Positions 4,844-12,850 of a stretch of 13,362 bases of DNA are shown here, piece after piece. This stretch comes from CAYZYO01 sp964482585 (GTDB lineage Bacteria > Bacillota > Syntrophomonadia > Syntrophomonadales > Syntrophomonadaceae). The notes under the pieces were generated by a model that searched no databases, had not been told where the DNA came from, and was given only the letters and a program-made list of their open reading frames with translations. How positions within the stretch are numbered: the first letter of the stretch is position 1; each line of letters begins with the position of its first letter. The DNA lies in the NCBI GenBank assembly GCA_964482585.1, contig CAYZYO010000070.1, positions 1-13,362 of the forward strand, read 5' to 3'. Both the position numbers and the translations under genes were made by a program.

Positions 4844-6853
4844 TTGACTGACAATACTTTAAGAATAAACCGACTTCGTGAAGAAATAAGAAAACATGAA
4901 TACCATTATTATGTTTTAGATAATCCTCTAATTAGTGATTCAGAGTATGATCTCCTTTTACGTGAACTAATTGAACTGGAAAGCAAATATCCCGAGATGG
5001 TTACGAAAGACTCTCCTACTCAACGAGTTGGAGGAGGCCTACAGGAAAGATTTAAAACTGTAACCCATCGTTTTCCTTTATTGAGTTTAGATAATGCTTT
5101 TTCCATTCAAGAGCTGCATAGTTTTCATAGTAGAGTGTTAAAATCGGTACAGCAGGTTTCTTATATGGCAGAGCTAAAAATTGATGGGGTTTCCGTAATG
5201 CTTGTTTATGAAGACGGTGTTTTAGTAAATGCTGCAACCAGAGGTGATGGTTTAGTAGGAGAGGATATAACGGTTAATGTCAAGACCATTAGAAATATTC
5301 CATTAAGATTATCGGAGAAGATTCCCCGGTTGGAGGTTCGTGGGGAGGTCTTTATGCCCAAAAAAGAGTTTCTGCGACTAAATCAGGAAAAGGAAGAAGA
5401 AGGACAGAAGGTTTTTGCCAATCCACGAAATGCAGCTGCCGGTTCTTTAAGGCAGTTAGATTCGTCTATTACTGCCAAAAGAGCATTGTCCGGATTTATT
5501 TACGATATTATTTATCTTGAAGGGCTGCCAATAGAGAACCAGGAGGAAGCACTGTATCTTTTACGTGAACAGGGTTTTCCAGTAAATCCTGAAGCCCGTT
5601 ATTGTCCTGATATTGAGTCTATTTATGAGTATATTAAAGAGTATCAGGATAAAAGACATGATTTACATTATGAGATTGATGGAGTGGTTGTTAAACTAAA
5701 TAGCTTTGCTGAACGTGGAAAATTAGGTCAGACAGCCAAAAGTCCACGCTGGGCAGTAGCATATAAATTCCCGGCGGAGGAAAGGGAAAGTCGTCTTCTG
5801 GGGGTAGAGATTAATGTTGGTCGTACCGGGATTATAGCTCCTACAGCTCTTCTTGAACCGGTATTTTTAGCCGGAACTACAGTTAGTCGAGCCAGCATGC
5901 ATAATTTTGAGCTAGTTAAAGAAAAAGACATTCGTATTGGGGATGCGGTACTGGTACATAAGGCTGGGGATATAATTCCAGAGATAATAAAGCCTTTAGT
6001 AGATAAAAGAACAGGTAATGAAAAGGAAATATTGCCTCCTGAATATTGTCCCGCCTGCAGCAGTCAAGTGACGAGATTGGAAGACGAAGTTGCCTACCGC
6101 TGTGAAAATATTAATTGTCCGGCACGATTAAAAGAGAGTTTAATATTTTATGCATCACGGGGAGCAATGAATATTAACGGTTTAGGGCCGGCAGTGGTTG
6201 AACAGCTGGTAGAAAAAAATCTGGTAAGAAGAATTGACGATTTATATCTGCTTACTCAAAATGATGTTTTGGAGTTAGATAGAATGGGGCCGAAATCTTC
6301 AGCAAACTTAATTAGGGCTATTGAAGCCAGTAAGGCCAGGCCGCTTTACCGTCTCATTACTGCTCTGGGCATAAACCATATTGGTTCAAAAACTGCCCGC
6401 GTACTTTGTGATTATTATTATGATATAGATGATTTTCAGAAATTGAACCCGGAAGATTTAATAAAAATACCGGATATTGGAGTAAAAATGGCAGAAAGTA
6501 TAGGCAAATTTTTTGCAGAACCCCGCAACCTGGAAACTATAGAAAACCTTAAAAAAATGGGGGTTAATACTATGGAAACAAAAGAGACAGCAATAAGCAA
6601 TGACGTTCTGGCAGGAAAAACTCTTGTAATAACTGGAACCCTTGCCTCACTAACTCGTTCTCAAGCGAGTGAAAATATAGAGTTACTTGGAGGTAAGGTT
6701 ACTAATAGCGTAAGTAAAAACACGGATTATGTTATAAAAGGCGAAAATCCGGGCAGCAAATACGATAGAGCACTCCAGTTGGGGATAAATATTCTTGATG
6801 AAGAAGATCTGTTGAAGATGATAGGAAAGAAAAACCTATTGCTAGAGAATTAA
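4844..6853 (+). CDS. ligA: NAD-dependent DNA ligase LigA
   Basis: LigA seals nicks in duplex DNA using NAD+, joining Okazaki fragments and finishing repair. The domain order is complete. Domain Ia has the NMN-binding HEYHYYVLDNPLISDSEYD segment (about 18-36). The adenylation domain has the catalytic lysine K112 in ELKIDG. An OB fold follows, with the VGRTG segment. A four-cysteine zinc finger has C402, C405, C420 and C425 (CPAC...CENINC). Next come tandem helix-hairpin-helix motifs (about 430-580) and a C-terminal BRCT domain (about 590-665, GKTLVITGTL...GGKVTNSVSKNTDYVI). The 669 residues are normal for the family. Translation starts at TTG 4844-4846, 6 nt after AAGGAGAG, with no better in-frame start. 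No clear promoter is visible in the repeat-bearing upstream gap. No strong terminator follows, and 238 bp lead to gatC. Confidence 0.97.
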   Translation: MTDNTLRINRLREEIRKHEYHYYVLDNPLISDSEYDLLLRELIELESKYPEMVTKDSPTQRVGGGLQERFKTVTHRFPLLSLDNAFSIQELHSFHSRVLKSVQQVSYMAELKIDGVSVMLVYEDGVLVNAATRGDGLVGEDITVNVKTIRNIPLRLSEKIPRLEVRGEVFMPKKEFLRLNQEKEEEGQKVFANPRNAAAGSLRQLDSSITAKRALSGFIYDIIYLEGLPIENQEEALYLLREQGFPVNPEARYCPDIESIYEYIKEYQDKRHDLHYEIDGVVVKLNSFAERGKLGQTAKSPRWAVAYKFPAEERESRLLGVEINVGRTGIIAPTALLEPVFLAGTTVSRASMHNFELVKEKDIRIGDAVLVHKAGDIIPEIIKPLVDKRTGNEKEILPPEYCPACSSQVTRLEDEVAYRCENINCPARLKESLIFYASRGAMNINGLGPAVVEQLVEKNLVRRIDDLYLLTQNDVLELDRMGPKSSANLIRAIEASKARPLYRLITALGINHIGSKTARVLCDYYYDIDDFQKLNPEDLIKIPDIGVKMAESIGKFFAEPRNLETIENLKKMGVNTMETKETAISNDVLAGKTLVITGTLASLTRSQASENIELLGGKVTNSVSKNTDYVIKGENPGSKYDRALQLGINILDEEDLLKMIGKKNLLLEN

Positions 6854-7043
6854 TTCCCTTATAAAGCGCCTACATAACCTAAAAAAGTAGTGTCTTAATA
6901 CTTTGCCTACCTGTTTTTCTATTTCTAAAATGCAAAAAGTATCTGCAGGAGCACCTGTAAAAGGTGATAAATGGAAAAGGCTTTTTATAACAGTTTTTTT
7001 GAGGTTTCTTTTTTCTACTTAGTATACTTAGTATTACTCTTTT

Positions 7044-7052
7044 TGGTATAAT
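7044..7052 (+). promoter_or_regulatory. Extended -10 promoter of the gatCAB unit
   Basis: TGGTATAAT is a consensus extended -10 (TGn plus TATAAT at 7047-7052) and so needs little -35 similarity. Transcription would start near 7059, about 33 nt before the gatC ATG. A second possible promoter is TTGAGG (6999-7004) with TATACT (7023-7028) at 18 bp. The rest of the 6854-7043 gap shows only weak hairpins, such as CACCT/AGGTG near 6955, without a T-run. Confidence 0.55.
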
Positions 7053-7076
7053 AGGTCGTAAGTGTTTTCACAAAAT

Positions 7077-7084
7077 AAGGAGGT
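7077..7084 (+). promoter_or_regulatory. Ribosome binding site that decides the gatC start
   Basis: AAGGAGGT lies 7 nt before the ATG at 7092. A GTG at 7062 is in frame, but it would place this near-perfect Shine-Dalgarno inside the coding region and has no binding site of its own. Confidence 0.8.
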
Positions 7085-7091
7085 AGTGGTT

Positions 7092-7376
7092 ATGGCCCTG
7101 ACAATTACAGAAGTTGAGCATGTTGCTGGATTAGCAAGACTCAAACTTAGTGAAAAAGAAAAAGAGGTTTTTGCACAACAGTTAAGTTCTATACTTAATT
7201 ATATAGAAAAAGTAAATGAGGTTGCTACTGATGATGTTGAACCACTGACTCATATTCTGCCAATAGATAATGTTTTCCGCAAGGATATAATAAAATCCAG
7301 TTCTCCCAAAGAGGAAATTTTAGCCAATGCTCCTGTGGTTGAAGAAGGCCAGTATAAAGTGCCAAAAATAATATGA
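7092..7376 (+). CDS. gatC: Asp/Glu-tRNA amidotransferase subunit C
   Basis: GatC is the small subunit that wraps around GatA and stabilises its contact with GatB in the heterotrimer converting Glu-tRNA(Gln) and/or Asp-tRNA(Asn) to the amides. From the ATG at 7092 it has 94 residues, the usual size. The family pattern is clear: an N-terminal ITEVEHVAGLARLKLSEKEK helix-turn-helix, a long helix to about residue 42, then VEPLTHILP and a C-terminal extended arm ending APVVEEGQYKVPKII. It opens the gatCAB unit behind an extended -10 promoter. Its TGA stop overlaps the ribosome binding site of gatA, with gatA starting 13 bp later. I reject the in-frame GTG at 7062 because of the Shine-Dalgarno position. 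Confidence 0.94.
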   Translation: MALTITEVEHVAGLARLKLSEKEKEVFAQQLSSILNYIEKVNEVATDDVEPLTHILPIDNVFRKDIIKSSSPKEEILANAPVVEEGQYKVPKII

Positions 7377-7389
7377 GGAGGAGCAGACT

Positions 7390-8850
7390 ATGGAACTGTA
7401 TGAATTTACACTGCATGAATTAAGAGATAAGCTCCGAAAAAGAGAGACTTCATCAGAAGAAATAGTAAAAGCATTTATTAAACGGGTTGAAGCGGTTGAT
7501 AATGAAGTTAAGGCATTTGTTTCATTTACTAAGGAACTTGCATTAAATCAGGCCTATGCTTGTGATCACCAGGACTATGAGTCGAGTATTACAGGTATAC
7601 CATATGGACTAAAAGACGTTATCTGTACCTGTGGAGTAAAAACTACCTGTTCATCAAAGATGCTGGAGAATTTTGTGCCTACCTATGATGCAACAGTTGT
7701 CAAAAAATTAAATGAACAAAAGGGAATTCTATTAGGAAAACTTAATCTTGATGAATTTGCCATGGGTTCTTCTACTGAAAATTCAGCATTTTTTATTACT
7801 CGTAATCCATGGGATTTGAAGAGAGTATCGGGAGGTTCATCGGGGGGATCAGCAGCGGCAGTAGCTGCTAATGAGGTGGCATTTGCTCTGGGAACAGACA
7901 GTGGTGGTTCTATTCGCCAACCGGCATCTTTTTGCGGAGTAGTCGGGTTGAAACCTACATATGGGAGGATTTCAAGATGGGGTGTTATAGCTTATGCATC
8001 TTCCCTTGACCAGGTAGGGGTTGTTAGTAAAGATGTTAGAGATTGTGCCATTGTTTTAAATAGCATATCAGGATACGATCCCCTGGATTCCACCAGTGTT
8101 GATTCTGAAGTTCCCAACTATGAGAAAACCCTGAATTCTGATATCAAAGGATTAAAAATTGGGTACCCTAAAGAATATTTCCAACAGGGTGTAAATGAAG
8201 AGGTTAAAGAGGTTGTCAGCAAGGCTCTGCATAAGTTTGAAGAACTAGGAGCTGTAGTTGAGGAAGTATCTCTTCCGCACAGCGAATATGCGCTTCCAGC
8301 TTATTATCTAATAGCACCTGCTGAAGCCAGTACTAACCTGGCACGATTTGATGGAATAAGATATGGAATGCGTACCTTAGAAACAGATAATGTTTTACAA
8401 TTATTTTGTGATACCAGGGCTGCCGGTTTCGGTGCTGAAGTAAAACGGAGAATAATGCTGGGGACCTATGCACTCAGTGCAGGATATTATGATGCTTATT
8501 ATCTAAAAGCATTAAAGATTAGAAGGCTAATTAATAACGATTTTGTCAAAATATTTAACAATTTTGATATAATAGTTGCACCGACCACACCAACGACTGC
8601 ATTTAAAATAGAAGAACAAAATGATCCATTAACCCTTTATATGAATGACATTCTTACTGTACCAGTTAACATGGCAGGCCTGCCTGGCATATCAATTCCA
8701 TGCGGATTTGTCAGGGGGTTACCTGTAGGTATGCAGATAATTGGCAAACCCTTTGACGAGGGAACCCTCTTGAAGGCAGCATATGCATTTGAGCAAAACA
8801 CCGGTTATCATAAACAAGAACCGGTAGTAGGGGGTGGAATAGTTGAGTAA
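7390..8850 (+). CDS. gatA: Asp/Glu-tRNA amidotransferase subunit A (glutaminase)
   Basis: GatA is the amidase-signature subunit that hydrolyses glutamine and channels ammonia to GatB. The Ser-cisSer-Lys triad is intact: K75 in GIPYGLKDV, S150 in GGSSGGS and nucleophile S174 in TDSGGSIRQP. The 24-residue spacing between the two serines is that of the amidase family. The block CGVVGLKPTYGR and the C-terminal GLPGISIPCGF and GLPVGMQIIGKPF segments are also typical. Its 486 residues are full length. ATG follows a GAGGAGGAG ribosome binding site overlapping the gatC stop. Its own 3' end overlaps gatB by 8 nt and carries the gatB ribosome binding site, so translation of the two is probably coupled. 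Presence of GatCAB implies that the cell makes Gln-tRNA and/or Asn-tRNA by the indirect route. Confidence 0.97.
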   Translation: MELYEFTLHELRDKLRKRETSSEEIVKAFIKRVEAVDNEVKAFVSFTKELALNQAYACDHQDYESSITGIPYGLKDVICTCGVKTTCSSKMLENFVPTYDATVVKKLNEQKGILLGKLNLDEFAMGSSTENSAFFITRNPWDLKRVSGGSSGGSAAAVAANEVAFALGTDSGGSIRQPASFCGVVGLKPTYGRISRWGVIAYASSLDQVGVVSKDVRDCAIVLNSISGYDPLDSTSVDSEVPNYEKTLNSDIKGLKIGYPKEYFQQGVNEEVKEVVSKALHKFEELGAVVEEVSLPHSEYALPAYYLIAPAEASTNLARFDGIRYGMRTLETDNVLQLFCDTRAAGFGAEVKRRIMLGTYALSAGYYDAYYLKALKIRRLINNDFVKIFNNFDIIVAPTTPTTAFKIEEQNDPLTLYMNDILTVPVNMAGLPGISIPCGFVRGLPVGMQIIGKPFDEGTLLKAAYAFEQNTGYHKQEPVVGGGIVE

Positions 8851-10291
8851 AAATTTTGAAGCAATTATTGGGCTGGAGGTACATGTAGAATTAAAGACCG
8901 AAACCAAGATATTCTGTGCATGTTCAACAGCTTTTGGTGCTGAGCCGAATACGCAAACTTGTCCGATTTGTGCAGGATTTCCTGGAATGTTGCCGGTATT
9001 AAATCAGAAGGTAGTCGAATTTGCAATTAGAGCCGGGCTGGTTTTAAATTGCGAGATAGCTAATTATTGTAAGTTTGATAGGAAAAGTTATTTTTACCCT
9101 GACCTGCCTAAGGCATATCAGATATCACAGTACGATCTGCCAATATGCAAAAAGGGGTATCTGGATATCAATATTGATGGTAATAAGAAAAGAATCGGGA
9201 TTACCCGTGCTCATCTAGAAGAAGATGCCGGAAAATTAATCCATCAAGGGACTATTACTTCTACGGCTTTTTCGCTTGTAGACCTTAATCGTTCTGGAGT
9301 GCCTCTTTTGGAGATAGTATCAGAACCGGATATGAGAAGTTCCAGTGAGGCAAGAGCCTATATCGAAAAACTACGTTCATTGATGTTATTTGCCGGGGTA
9401 TCTGATTGTAAAATGGAGGAAGGTTCTTTAAGATGTGATGCTAATATATCGGTTAGACCGCAGGGGCAAAAAGAATTAGGTGTTAGGACCGAAATAAAGA
9501 ATTTAAATTCTTTTAGGGCACTGGAAAAAGCTATAGATTATGAAATTAAAAGACATATTGATGTTATTGACGATGGGGATGAACTTATACAGGAAACAAG
9601 AACCTGGGATGAAGAAAAACAAGTAACCAGAAGTATGCGTTCTAAAGAGGAAGCAAATGATTATCGCTACTTTCCAGATCCTGATCTGCCACCGGTAAGA
9701 ATAAGTAAGGAATGGATAGAACAAACCCGCAGCAGTCTACCAGAATTACCAGATGAGGCCCAGGAAAGATTGATAGAGAAGTATGGACTATCAGCTTATG
9801 ATGCTTCAATAATTACCCTTGGCCCAGAATATCTAGCGTTTTTTGATGAATGTGTAAATATCTGCCATGATGCCAAACCGGTAACCAACTGGATGATGGG
9901 TGAACTGAATAAACTTTTAAACCAGAATAATATGGATATAAGTCTTTGCAAGATAAAACCCCGCATGCTTGTCAAAATGCTTGAATTGATTGATGACGGG
10001 ACAATTAGCGGCAAGATGGGTAAGACTATTTTTGAAGAGATGTTTAATACCGGAAAAACACCAGAGTTAATAATTGAAGAAAAAGGATTAGTACAGATAT
10101 CAGATGAGGATGTGTTATCAAAAATAATTGTTGATATAATACAAAAAAATCCAGGGGCAGTAGAGGATTTTAAAAACGGGAAAAAGAAGGCAGTTGGCTT
10201 TTTTGTAGGTCAAGTTATGAAAACTACGAAGGGACAGGCCAATCCAGCTATGGTTAACAAGATTTTAATGAAAAAATTAGAAGCATTGTGA
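8843..10291 (+). CDS. gatB: Asp/Glu-tRNA amidotransferase subunit B
   Basis: GatB phosphorylates the acidic side chain on misacylated tRNA with ATP and then amidates it with ammonia from GatA. The N-terminal kinase-like cradle begins EAIIGLEVHVEL, as in all GatB proteins. It carries a C25/C27/C40/C43 set (FCACS...TCPICAGFPG) expected to hold zinc. The FDRKSYFYPDLPKAYQISQ segment, LVDLNRSGVPLLEIVSEPD and DYRYFPDPDLPP are hallmark blocks. The helical linker and the C-terminal YqeY-like tRNA-binding domain (about 335-482) are complete. Its 482 residues are full length. The start is TTG 8843-8845, within the gatA coding end, 5 nt after AGGGGGTGG. The next gene starts 54 bp downstream with no terminator-like structure between, suggesting read-through into the tricarboxylate genes. 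Confidence 0.97.
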   Translation: MSKNFEAIIGLEVHVELKTETKIFCACSTAFGAEPNTQTCPICAGFPGMLPVLNQKVVEFAIRAGLVLNCEIANYCKFDRKSYFYPDLPKAYQISQYDLPICKKGYLDINIDGNKKRIGITRAHLEEDAGKLIHQGTITSTAFSLVDLNRSGVPLLEIVSEPDMRSSSEARAYIEKLRSLMLFAGVSDCKMEEGSLRCDANISVRPQGQKELGVRTEIKNLNSFRALEKAIDYEIKRHIDVIDDGDELIQETRTWDEEKQVTRSMRSKEEANDYRYFPDPDLPPVRISKEWIEQTRSSLPELPDEAQERLIEKYGLSAYDASIITLGPEYLAFFDECVNICHDAKPVTNWMMGELNKLLNQNNMDISLCKIKPRMLVKMLELIDDGTISGKMGKTIFEEMFNTGKTPELIIEEKGLVQISDEDVLSKIIVDIIQKNPGAVEDFKNGKKKAVGFFVGQVMKTTKGQANPAMVNKILMKKLEAL

Positions 10292-10345
10292 CCGTTTCCT
10301 GAGCAAGATAATTACCATTTTGGACAATAAGGGGAGTGACAAGTA

Positions 10346-11521
10346 ATGCCGTGGGAGAGTATGAATCGAGATTGGTTTTTGGAGGATGGCTCCAAAGTAT
10401 ATATTGTTGATACTACTTTACGTGATGGGGAACAGACAGCTGGGGTTGTTTTTGCTAATGCTGAAAAAATAAGAATTGCCAGTTATCTTGACCAAATTGG
10501 AGTGGACCAGATTGAAGCCGGGATACCTGTAATGGGGGGCTTTGAAAAAGAGTGTATTAAACGAATTGTAAATTTAGGATTAAAAAGCAGTATAATGGCC
10601 TGGAACCGGGCAGTAATTTCAGATATAAAGGAATCGTTAGATTGTGGAGTAGATGCGGTTGCTATTTCTATATCCACATCCGATATTCATATTAAACATA
10701 AGCTGCAGACTACCAATGAAGATGTCTTAAAAAGAATGTCTGATGCAGTTAAATTTGCTAAAGACAATGACCTTTATGTTTCAGTAAATGCTGAAGATGC
10801 TTCGCGTTCAAATATGGATTTTCTAACTGAATTTGCTCTGATCGCCAAACATAATGGAGCTGACCGTCTTCGATTTTGTGATACTGTCGGCACATTAACC
10901 CCGCTAGCAACTTACCGTTATATAAAAACACTGATTAATGCTGTAGGAATTAATATTGAAATGCATACCCATAATGATTTCGGGATGGCAACAGCTAATG
11001 CTCTTTCCGGAGTCTATGCGGGAGCCAATTATGTTGGCGTAACCATAAATGGCCTGGGAGAACGGGCAGGTAATGCCTGTTTACAAGAAGTTATTATGGG
11101 GCTTAAATACCTGATGAATATTGATTTTCCTTATAATACCACTCTATTTAGAGAAGTAGCCGAGTATGTTGCCCGGGCGTCTGGCAGAATCCTGCCTTTG
11201 AGTAAACCTATTGTCGGTTCAAATATTTTTGCTCATGAATCAGGTATTCATGGTGATGGAGTTATTAAAAATCCGCTTACCTATGAAGTATTTAGTCCAC
11301 AGGAAGTCGGATTAGAGCGACAGATGGTTCTTGGTAAACATTCAGGTTCAGCAGCAGTGCGATCAAAGTTTAAAAAAGAGTATGGAATAGTTTTAAATGA
11401 TCAAGAAGCCGGTGAAATACTGTCGATGGTTAGAAAATTGTCGATAGATCTAAAACGTTCTCTTTTTGATAAAGAGTTAATGTATATCTATGAAGAACGT
11501 ATGAAAGAGAAGGGTGAGTAA
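10346..11521 (+). CDS. Homocitrate synthase-type enzyme (NifV/HCS or Re-citrate synthase group)
   Basis: This DRE-TIM metallolyase would condense acetyl-CoA with a 2-oxo acid. The TIM-barrel signature DTTLRDGEQ spans 22-30, with catalytic R26 and metal ligand D27. Metal ligands H207 and H209 lie in MHTHND, and NGLGERAGN (235-243) supplies N243. At 391 residues it lacks the C-terminal LeuA regulatory domain, so isopropylmalate synthase (about 510 residues) is unlikely. AGIPVMGGFEKE resembles NifV/homocitrate synthases more than the AGFPxSS of LeuA. HESGIHGDGVIKNPLTYE closes the barrel. The acceptor may be 2-oxoglutarate (homocitrate) or oxaloacetate: clostridial Re-citrate synthases come from this same family. 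GGGGAGTGA lies 6 nt before the ATG. It follows gatB and precedes the hydro-lyase large subunit by 3 nt. No nitrogenase genes are seen, so a FeMo-cofactor role is not supported. Confidence 0.82.
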   Translation: MPWESMNRDWFLEDGSKVYIVDTTLRDGEQTAGVVFANAEKIRIASYLDQIGVDQIEAGIPVMGGFEKECIKRIVNLGLKSSIMAWNRAVISDIKESLDCGVDAVAISISTSDIHIKHKLQTTNEDVLKRMSDAVKFAKDNDLYVSVNAEDASRSNMDFLTEFALIAKHNGADRLRFCDTVGTLTPLATYRYIKTLINAVGINIEMHTHNDFGMATANALSGVYAGANYVGVTINGLGERAGNACLQEVIMGLKYLMNIDFPYNTTLFREVAEYVARASGRILPLSKPIVGSNIFAHESGIHGDGVIKNPLTYEVFSPQEVGLERQMVLGKHSGSAAVRSKFKKEYGIVLNDQEAGEILSMVRKLSIDLKRSLFDKELMYIYEERMKEKGE

Positions 11522-11524
11522 ATC

Positions 11525-12778
11525 TTGAGAAAAACGATAGCGGAAAAAATATTATCAAGTAAGAGTGGTAAGGATGTTAGAGCAAATGATATAGTGGTTG
11601 CTAATCTTGATTTTGTTATGGGACAGGATGGGACCTCTCCACTGGCTATAAAAGCCTTTCATGAAATGCAGGGTATACAGGTATTTGATCCATCCCGGAT
11701 TGCTATGGTAGTCGATCATAGTGCTCCCAGTCCTTTACAGGGGGTTTCAGAATTACATCAGCAGATGCGGATGTTTGCTGACGAGCAGGGAATTAGCTTT
11801 TATGATATAGGAGATGGGGTTTGTCACCAGCTGCTGCCTGAACAGGGACATGTTGTACCAGGAGATCTGGTTATTGGGGCCGATTCCCACACCTGTACCT
11901 ATGGAGCTATAAATGTCTTTTCCACCGGAGTGGGGTCAACTGACCTGGCGGCTGGCCTAATTTCAGGTAAACTCTGGTTTAAGGTGCCGGAGACTTTAAG
12001 GTTTATTGTAAATGGTAAGCTGCCAAAAGGGGTATTCTCTAAAGACCTTATACTTTATTTAATAGGAGATGTTACTGCTGATGGTGCCACTTATATGGCA
12101 GCAGAATATACGGGTGAGGCTATTGAAGAATTGTCGGTGGAATCAAGGTTTACGATAAGTAATATGGCAATTGAGATGGGAGCTAAATGCGGCCTTATGC
12201 AGGCAGATGAAAAGACTATAGCATGGGTAAAACAGCACAGCAAAAAACAATTTATACCTGTAAATCCTGATGCGGATGCTGTTTATTCCAGAATAGAAGA
12301 GTATGATGTATCTAATCTAGAGCCTCAAATAGCTAAACCCCATACAGTAGATAATGTATCACCGGTAAGTGAAGTTGCAGGAACTCCTGTTCAGCAGGGA
12401 GTTATTGGCACGTGCACCAATGGGCGGATAGAAGACTTGCGAATCGCTGCTGATATACTGAAAGGCAAAAAAATAAATAAAACTTGCAGACTTATTGTTG
12501 CCCCTTCTTCGCGTCAAGTTATGCTTCAAGCTATAAGAGAGGGATTATTAGAAATATTTGTTTCCTCTGGTGCTGCAGTAGTAACTCCAGGCTGTGGGCC
12601 TTGTGTAGGAACTCATAATGGAGTACCTTCTGATGGGGAAAATGTAATTTCTACCGCTAATCGTAATTTTAAAGGGAGAATGGGAAACAACCAGGCATTT
12701 ATTTATCTAGGTTCACCGGCTGCAGTTGCTGCTTCTATGTTAACCGGCAAAATAACTGATCCCCGGGAATTTATATAG
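11525..12778 (+). CDS. Aconitase-family hydro-lyase large subunit (homoaconitase/LeuC-like)
   Basis: This is the catalytic [4Fe-4S] subunit that would dehydrate and rehydrate a 2-hydroxy tricarboxylate (homocitrate or citrate) through its cis-alkene. The three cluster ligands are C297 (GTCTNGR) and C357 and C360 (PGCGPCVG). Other family blocks are IGADSHTCTYGAINVFSTGVGSTDLA, VTADGATYMAAEYTGEAI and the C-terminal RMGNNQAFIYLGSPAAVAASMLTG. Its 417 residues match the short two-subunit class shared by archaeal and clostridial LeuC and homoaconitase; a standard aconitase would be a single chain near 900 residues. It starts at TTG 11525, 3 nt after the synthase stop, with AGAAGGGTGAG in the end of that gene as ribosome binding site, so the two are probably translationally coupled. 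LeuC (isopropylmalate) remains possible from this subunit alone; the neighbouring synthase and small subunit argue for a tricarboxylate. Confidence 0.85.
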   Translation: MRKTIAEKILSSKSGKDVRANDIVVANLDFVMGQDGTSPLAIKAFHEMQGIQVFDPSRIAMVVDHSAPSPLQGVSELHQQMRMFADEQGISFYDIGDGVCHQLLPEQGHVVPGDLVIGADSHTCTYGAINVFSTGVGSTDLAAGLISGKLWFKVPETLRFIVNGKLPKGVFSKDLILYLIGDVTADGATYMAAEYTGEAIEELSVESRFTISNMAIEMGAKCGLMQADEKTIAWVKQHSKKQFIPVNPDADAVYSRIEEYDVSNLEPQIAKPHTVDNVSPVSEVAGTPVQQGVIGTCTNGRIEDLRIAADILKGKKINKTCRLIVAPSSRQVMLQAIREGLLEIFVSSGAAVVTPGCGPCVGTHNGVPSDGENVISTANRNFKGRMGNNQAFIYLGSPAAVAASMLTGKITDPREFI

Positions 12779-12850
12779 TTTAAAAAGAACTGATTAAAAA
12801 ATGACATGTTTAGTTTTAATATAATAATTGTCGACTGAAAGGAGACTATT

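Noticed and set aside
5052..5931. Minus-strand open frames inside ligA (5052-5237, 5728-5931), and similar ones inside gatA, gatB and the downstream genes
   Set aside because: They lie antisense to well-supported genes, lack ribosome binding sites and family motifs, and read as shadow frames.
6881..6901. AAAAGTAGTGTCTTAATAC resembles part of the 32-bp repeat
   Set aside because: It needs a 2-nt gap and mismatches and lacks the GCAGTGGAAT part and any hairpin; too weak to call a copy.
6953..7000. Hairpin CACCT/AGGTG and later T-run as the ligA terminator
   Set aside because: The stem is only 5 bp and the T-run is about 25 nt away, so the arrangement does not fit an intrinsic terminator.
7062..7091. 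GTG at 7062 as the gatC start
   Set aside because: It would put the AAGGAGGT ribosome binding site inside the gene, and the extra residues are not part of the GatC family.
10346..11521. nifV as part of a nitrogen-fixation cluster
   Set aside because: No nif gene is present, and an aconitase-type partner follows directly, which FeMo-cofactor homocitrate does not need.
12801..12825. ATGACA and TATAAT as an internal promoter before the small subunit gene
   Set aside because: Spacing is about 13 bp, too short, and there is no extended -10 TG; the TATAAT alone is weak evidence in A+T-rich sequence.
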